From VMDJ01 sp965659945 (lineage in GTDB: Bacteria; Pseudomonadota; Gammaproteobacteria; Chromatiales; Chromatiaceae), in contig CBFHYJ010000031.1 in NCBI GenBank assembly GCA_965659945.1, positions 1-18,155 on the forward strand: a DNA stretch of 18,155 bases, read 5' to 3'. The notes below the pieces were generated by a model that saw only the letters and a program-made list of their open reading frames with translations, ran no database searches and was not told where the DNA came from. A program made the translations under genes and the position numbers. The first letter of the stretch is position 1; each line of letters begins with the position of its first letter. Below are positions 15,830 through 18,155 of this stretch, piece after piece.

Positions 15830-17088
15830 TGCGCATACTTTATACAATTGTCTTGTTTCTCATGCTGCCTTTTGTGCTGTTACGCCTGTTGTGGCGTTCG
15901 CGCCTTGCACCTGCTTACCGCGAGCGATGGGGTGAGCGTTTTGGCAAAGTACTTGGTCCTTACAGGCAAGGAGGGCTTTGGGTGCATGCGGTTTCGGTTG
16001 GGGAGGTATTGGCTGTTGCGCCTTTGGTGAGACACCTCATCCAAAATCATCCAAATTTGCATATTCACATCACGACCACTACACCAACCGGTTCAGCGCA
16101 GGTGCAACGATTATTTGGCGTTGAGGTGAGCCACAGTTATGCGCCTTACGATATTCCGCTGTTCTTAATGCATTTCCTCGACACTCTGCGCCCCAAAGCA
16201 ATGCTGATGGTCGAAACAGAGGTGTGGCCTAATTTATTGCACTACGCGCGTGAGAGTAAAGTGACAACCTTACTCGCGAATGCACGCTTGTCAGCGCGAT
16301 CATTGAGACGTTATCAGCGAGTACAGAGCTTCGCGCAGGCGGTGTTTGCCCAAATTGATCAAGTCGCTGCGCAAACGAAAGCGGATGCCGATCGATTACG
16401 TATGATTGGTGTAAACCCTGGAGCGATTTACGTTACCGGCAGTATCAAATTTGATGTGGATGTACCTGCGAGTGTTTTAGAGCAATCTGAGGTCATGCGC
16501 CGCATGTGGTCAGGTCGTCCAGTATGGGTGGCGGGCAGTACGCATGATGGTGAGGAGTCAGTTATTCTAGAAGCACATCAGCAGCTAGTTAAAGAAGTCC
16601 CTGATGCGTTGTTAATTCTTGTGCCACGACATCCAGAGCGTTTTGATGCAGTCGGCTCATTGGCTGAACGTTATGACTTTGAAGTAGCACGTCGCAGCTT
16701 GCAGGATCCAGTCACTGAGAAAACAAAGGTCTATCTCGGTGACACCATGGGTGAGCTTAATGTACTGATTGGTGCTGTAAATGTGGCCTTTATTGGCGGT
16801 AGCTTTGCCAAGATTGGCGGCCACAACGTCTTAGAAGCTGCTGCACAAGGTATTCCCGTGATTGTGGGGCCACATACCTTTAACTTTGAATTAATTACGC
16901 GTCAGCTGATCCAAATCGGGGGTGCTGAGCGCGTCTACAATGCCGATGAGTTAGCTTTGCTGCTTCAGGCGTGGTTGACCGATGCAGCAGCTCGTGTCGA
17001 AGTGGGCGAAGCAGGGCAAAAACTTGTTGCTGATAACCGGGGTGCGCTGGAGAAGCTAGAGAAGCTCGTTGAGAAAATCATCGCCTAG
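15829..17088 (+). CDS. waaA: 3-deoxy-D-manno-octulosonic acid (Kdo) transferase
   Basis: Transfers Kdo from CMP-Kdo to lipid IVA at the cytoplasmic face of the inner membrane. Whether it adds one, two or more Kdo residues cannot be read from sequence. The 419 residues match E. coli WaaA (425). There is an N-terminal membrane helix (about 2-22), then APAYRERWGERFG, HAVSVGE with the catalytic Glu59, TTTPTGSAQV, ETEVWPNLL, ANARLSARS, GSIKFDVDV, LVPRHPERF, GDTMGELNVL, GGHNVLEAAAQGIPVIVGPH and a final helical tail. ATG 15829 overlaps the preceding TGA by 1 nt and is preferred to the TTG one codon earlier; AAGG (15815-15818) lies 10 nt upstream. It is last in the hldE operon. Its stop codon TAG shares the palindrome CTAG with the stop of the convergent rhodanese gene. 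Confidence 0.96.
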   Translation: MRILYTIVLFLMLPFVLLRLLWRSRLAPAYRERWGERFGKVLGPYRQGGLWVHAVSVGEVLAVAPLVRHLIQNHPNLHIHITTTTPTGSAQVQRLFGVEVSHSYAPYDIPLFLMHFLDTLRPKAMLMVETEVWPNLLHYARESKVTTLLANARLSARSLRRYQRVQSFAQAVFAQIDQVAAQTKADADRLRMIGVNPGAIYVTGSIKFDVDVPASVLEQSEVMRRMWSGRPVWVAGSTHDGEESVILEAHQQLVKEVPDALLILVPRHPERFDAVGSLAERYDFEVARRSLQDPVTEKTKVYLGDTMGELNVLIGAVNVAFIGGSFAKIGGHNVLEAAAQGIPVIVGPHTFNFELITRQLIQIGGAERVYNADELALLLQAWLTDAAARVEVGEAGQKLVADNRGALEKLEKLVEKIIA

Positions 17089-17399
17089 TAAGTTGGCATG
17101 TTGCGATCAACTTGCAATGCCCATTGATCAATCCCGCCATTTAGGTTGATCACATTCTCAAAACCATAGTGATCTAAAAATCGACATACCTGTCGGCTAC
17201 GAATGCCGTGATGGCAGATGATCACCATCTCTTCTGTTTTATCCCAGTGCTTCATCACAACAGGAATGCTTTGCATGGGGAAAAGCTCGCTGTTATCGAG
17301 ATGGCAGGTGTCATATTCCCATTGTTCACGCACATCAATTAGGCGAGGAAAATTCTCTGCGAGATACTCAGCAAGCTGTGTGGCAGAAAACTCGCGCAC
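17085..17399 (-). CDS. Single-domain rhodanese (sulfurtransferase-like) protein
   Basis: A 104-residue cytoplasmic rhodanese-homology domain, likely a carrier or donor of persulfide sulfur. It contains LIDVREQWEYDTCHL (20-34), the active-site loop with Cys62 in IICHHGIRSRQV (60-71), and the closing VINLNGGIDQWA, all typical of GlpE/PspE-like single-domain rhodaneses. The catalytic Cys is present, so activity is plausible. The start is GTG (17397-17399), one base after the TAA of the upstream methyltransferase gene; no Shine-Dalgarno is seen, so translation is probably coupled. Its stop overlaps that of waaA by 4 bp. Confidence 0.9.
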   Translation of the reverse strand: MREFSATQLAEYLAENFPRLIDVREQWEYDTCHLDNSELFPMQSIPVVMKHWDKTEEMVIICHHGIRSRQVCRFLDHYGFENVINLNGGIDQWALQVDRNMPTY

Positions 17400-17400
17400 T

Positions 17401-18054
17401 TTAGAAAGAGAAAGTGGCTTTAGTCGGCGCGTTATGCAAAGCGGGAATTAAAGTGTCAGTTAATTGAATGCTGCGAAGTTCACCATCAGCTTGGCGGCAA
17501 GTTAGCATTGCATGCATCACAGGATCTGTACCTTCAATAGTGAACATGCGACCTGTTTCGCTGAGGTGATCTCTCAACGCATCAAAGCTCTCAGGTAGTG
17601 ATCCGGTAACGGCGATCACGTCATAATGATTTTTATGCAGGGCGGCATTGAAAATGTCTTCATTAACGACTGTAACGCCATAGCTTGATAAGCGTGCTTG
17701 TGCACTAGCGGCGATCTCAGGATTGATTTCATAGCTCGTTACTTCGCCACCCATGTGAGCCATGCAAGCTGCGGTGTAGCCCGAACCTGTACCAATATGA
17801 AGCACCTTATCACCTGGCTTAATGTTCAATGCCTGGAGCATGGCGCCCTCTTGGATCGGCTTCATCATTAGTTCGCCGTCTTGCAGCGGGACATGTGTGT
17901 CAGTGAAAGCTAAATCAACATATTCTGCGGCCACAAATTCTTCACGCGGGATGCTGTTCATGGCATCCAAAACGCGATCATCTAGCACCTCACAAGGGCG
18001 GATTTGTTGCTCAATCATGTTGGCGCGGGCGAGATCAGAAGCGATAGGGTCCAT
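17401..18054 (-). CDS. Protein-L-isoaspartate O-methyltransferase family protein, divergent
   Basis: A 217-residue class I SAM-dependent methyltransferase of the PIMT (PF01135) family. The N-terminal RANMIEQQIRP (10-20) and IPREEFV (35-41) are family hallmarks, and the SAM-binding motif I is intact as VLHIGTGSGYTAA (84-96), followed by EVTSYEIN. However, the stretch aligning with the substrate-site motif of E. coli Pcm (QGQTISQP) reads DGELMMKP here, so the conserved Ser is Met64. The C-terminus also lacks the usual ending. It may therefore methylate something other than isoaspartyl residues, or have lost that activity; the alignment is by eye. The start ATG has AGGA (18061-18064, minus strand) 6 nt upstream. 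It is co-directional with the rhodanese gene (1-nt gap) and likely co-transcribed. Confidence 0.85.
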   Translation of the reverse strand: MDPIASDLARANMIEQQIRPCEVLDDRVLDAMNSIPREEFVAAEYVDLAFTDTHVPLQDGELMMKPIQEGAMLQALNIKPGDKVLHIGTGSGYTAACMAHMGGEVTSYEINPEIAASAQARLSSYGVTVVNEDIFNAALHKNHYDVIAVTGSLPESFDALRDHLSETGRMFTIEGTDPVMHAMLTCRQADGELRSIQLTDTLIPALHNAPTKATFSF

Positions 18055-18134
18055 CAGAGTTCCTGGGCTTTTTGTTGTGATTATGGGCGAATAGCCTAAA
18101 AGTTCTACTTAAAAGAGGCAAGCGGGTTCATTTG

Positions 18135-18155
18135 ATGTGGAAATTGCCTAATTTG
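18135..18155 (+). CDS. Possible first seven codons of a rightward gene cut by the window edge
   Basis: ATG at 18135 opens a frame reading MWKLPNL to the last base, divergent from the methyltransferase gene and 80 bp from its start. No well-placed Shine-Dalgarno is seen. The string resembles the start of some CDP-alcohol phosphatidyltransferases (LPNLLTL-type N-termini), but seven residues cannot support an assignment. Confidence 0.2.

Noticed and set aside
18084..18116. TTGCCT-N17-TAGGCT on the minus strand as a promoter of the methyltransferase gene.
   Set aside because: The -10 matches only three of six positions; too weak to list as a feature, although a promoter must lie nearby.
1..18155. 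CRISPR arrays, tRNA or rRNA genes, insertion sequences, integrases, toxin-antitoxin or defence genes.
   Set aside because: None was seen on either strand; all substantial frames are accounted for by conserved metabolic and envelope genes.

Overview
The window is a stretch of gammaproteobacterial chromosome holding housekeeping genes and lipopolysaccharide (LPS) inner-core genes. No plasmid, phage, insertion-sequence, CRISPR, tRNA or rRNA signal is visible. The class assignment rests on the close resemblance of GlnE, IlvE, GmhA, WaaF, WaaC, MsbA, HldE and WaaA to their Escherichia coli counterparts. It also rests on a gene order (glnE-ilvE-...-waaF-waaC-...-msbA-...-hldE / FAD oxidoreductase / aldo-keto reductase / waaA) that I recall from Pseudomonas and related gammaproteobacteria. 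I cannot name the genus. Base composition is moderate, near 48% GC in the flanks, and visibly more AT-rich across the central LPS block.

Layout. (1) 1-1529: the 3' nine-tenths of groEL, closed by a strong intrinsic terminator. (2) 1565-5614, plus strand: glnE (nitrogen control), ilvE (branched-chain amino acid transaminase) and a 58-59 residue zinc-finger protein too short for most ORF callers. (3) 5627-12397, LPS block with alternating strands: a membrane glycosyltransferase (+), gmhA (-), waaF-waaC (+), msbA and an LpxL-type acyltransferase (-). (4) 12466-17088, plus strand: hldE, an FAD-dependent oxidoreductase, an aldo/keto reductase and waaA, with spacings of +2 nt, a 10 nt overlap and a 1 nt overlap, so almost certainly one operon. 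(5) 17085-18054, minus strand: a single-domain rhodanese and a divergent protein-isoaspartate methyltransferase homologue.

How the genes work together. GmhA and the bifunctional HldE make ADP-heptose from sedoheptulose 7-phosphate; the GmhB and HldD steps are not encoded here. WaaA adds Kdo to lipid IVA, the LpxL-type enzyme adds a secondary acyl chain, WaaC and WaaF add the two inner-core heptoses, and MsbA flips the product across the inner membrane. The polytopic glycosyltransferase probably decorates lipid-linked glycan on the periplasmic side. No outer-core glycosyltransferase, heptose kinase or O-antigen ligase is present.

Points that stand out: a perfect 11-bp inverted repeat running into the start codon of the membrane glycosyltransferase; 3' overlaps at all three convergent gene pairs (15, 20 and 4 bp); an uncharacterised oxidoreductase pair embedded between hldE and waaA; and an isoaspartate-methyltransferase homologue whose conserved substrate-site Ser appears to be Met. 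I found no convincing wholly new system; most of the window is conserved core biology. No gene-free stretch exceeds 300 bases; the longest gap (1477-1616) holds the groEL terminator and a candidate glnE promoter.
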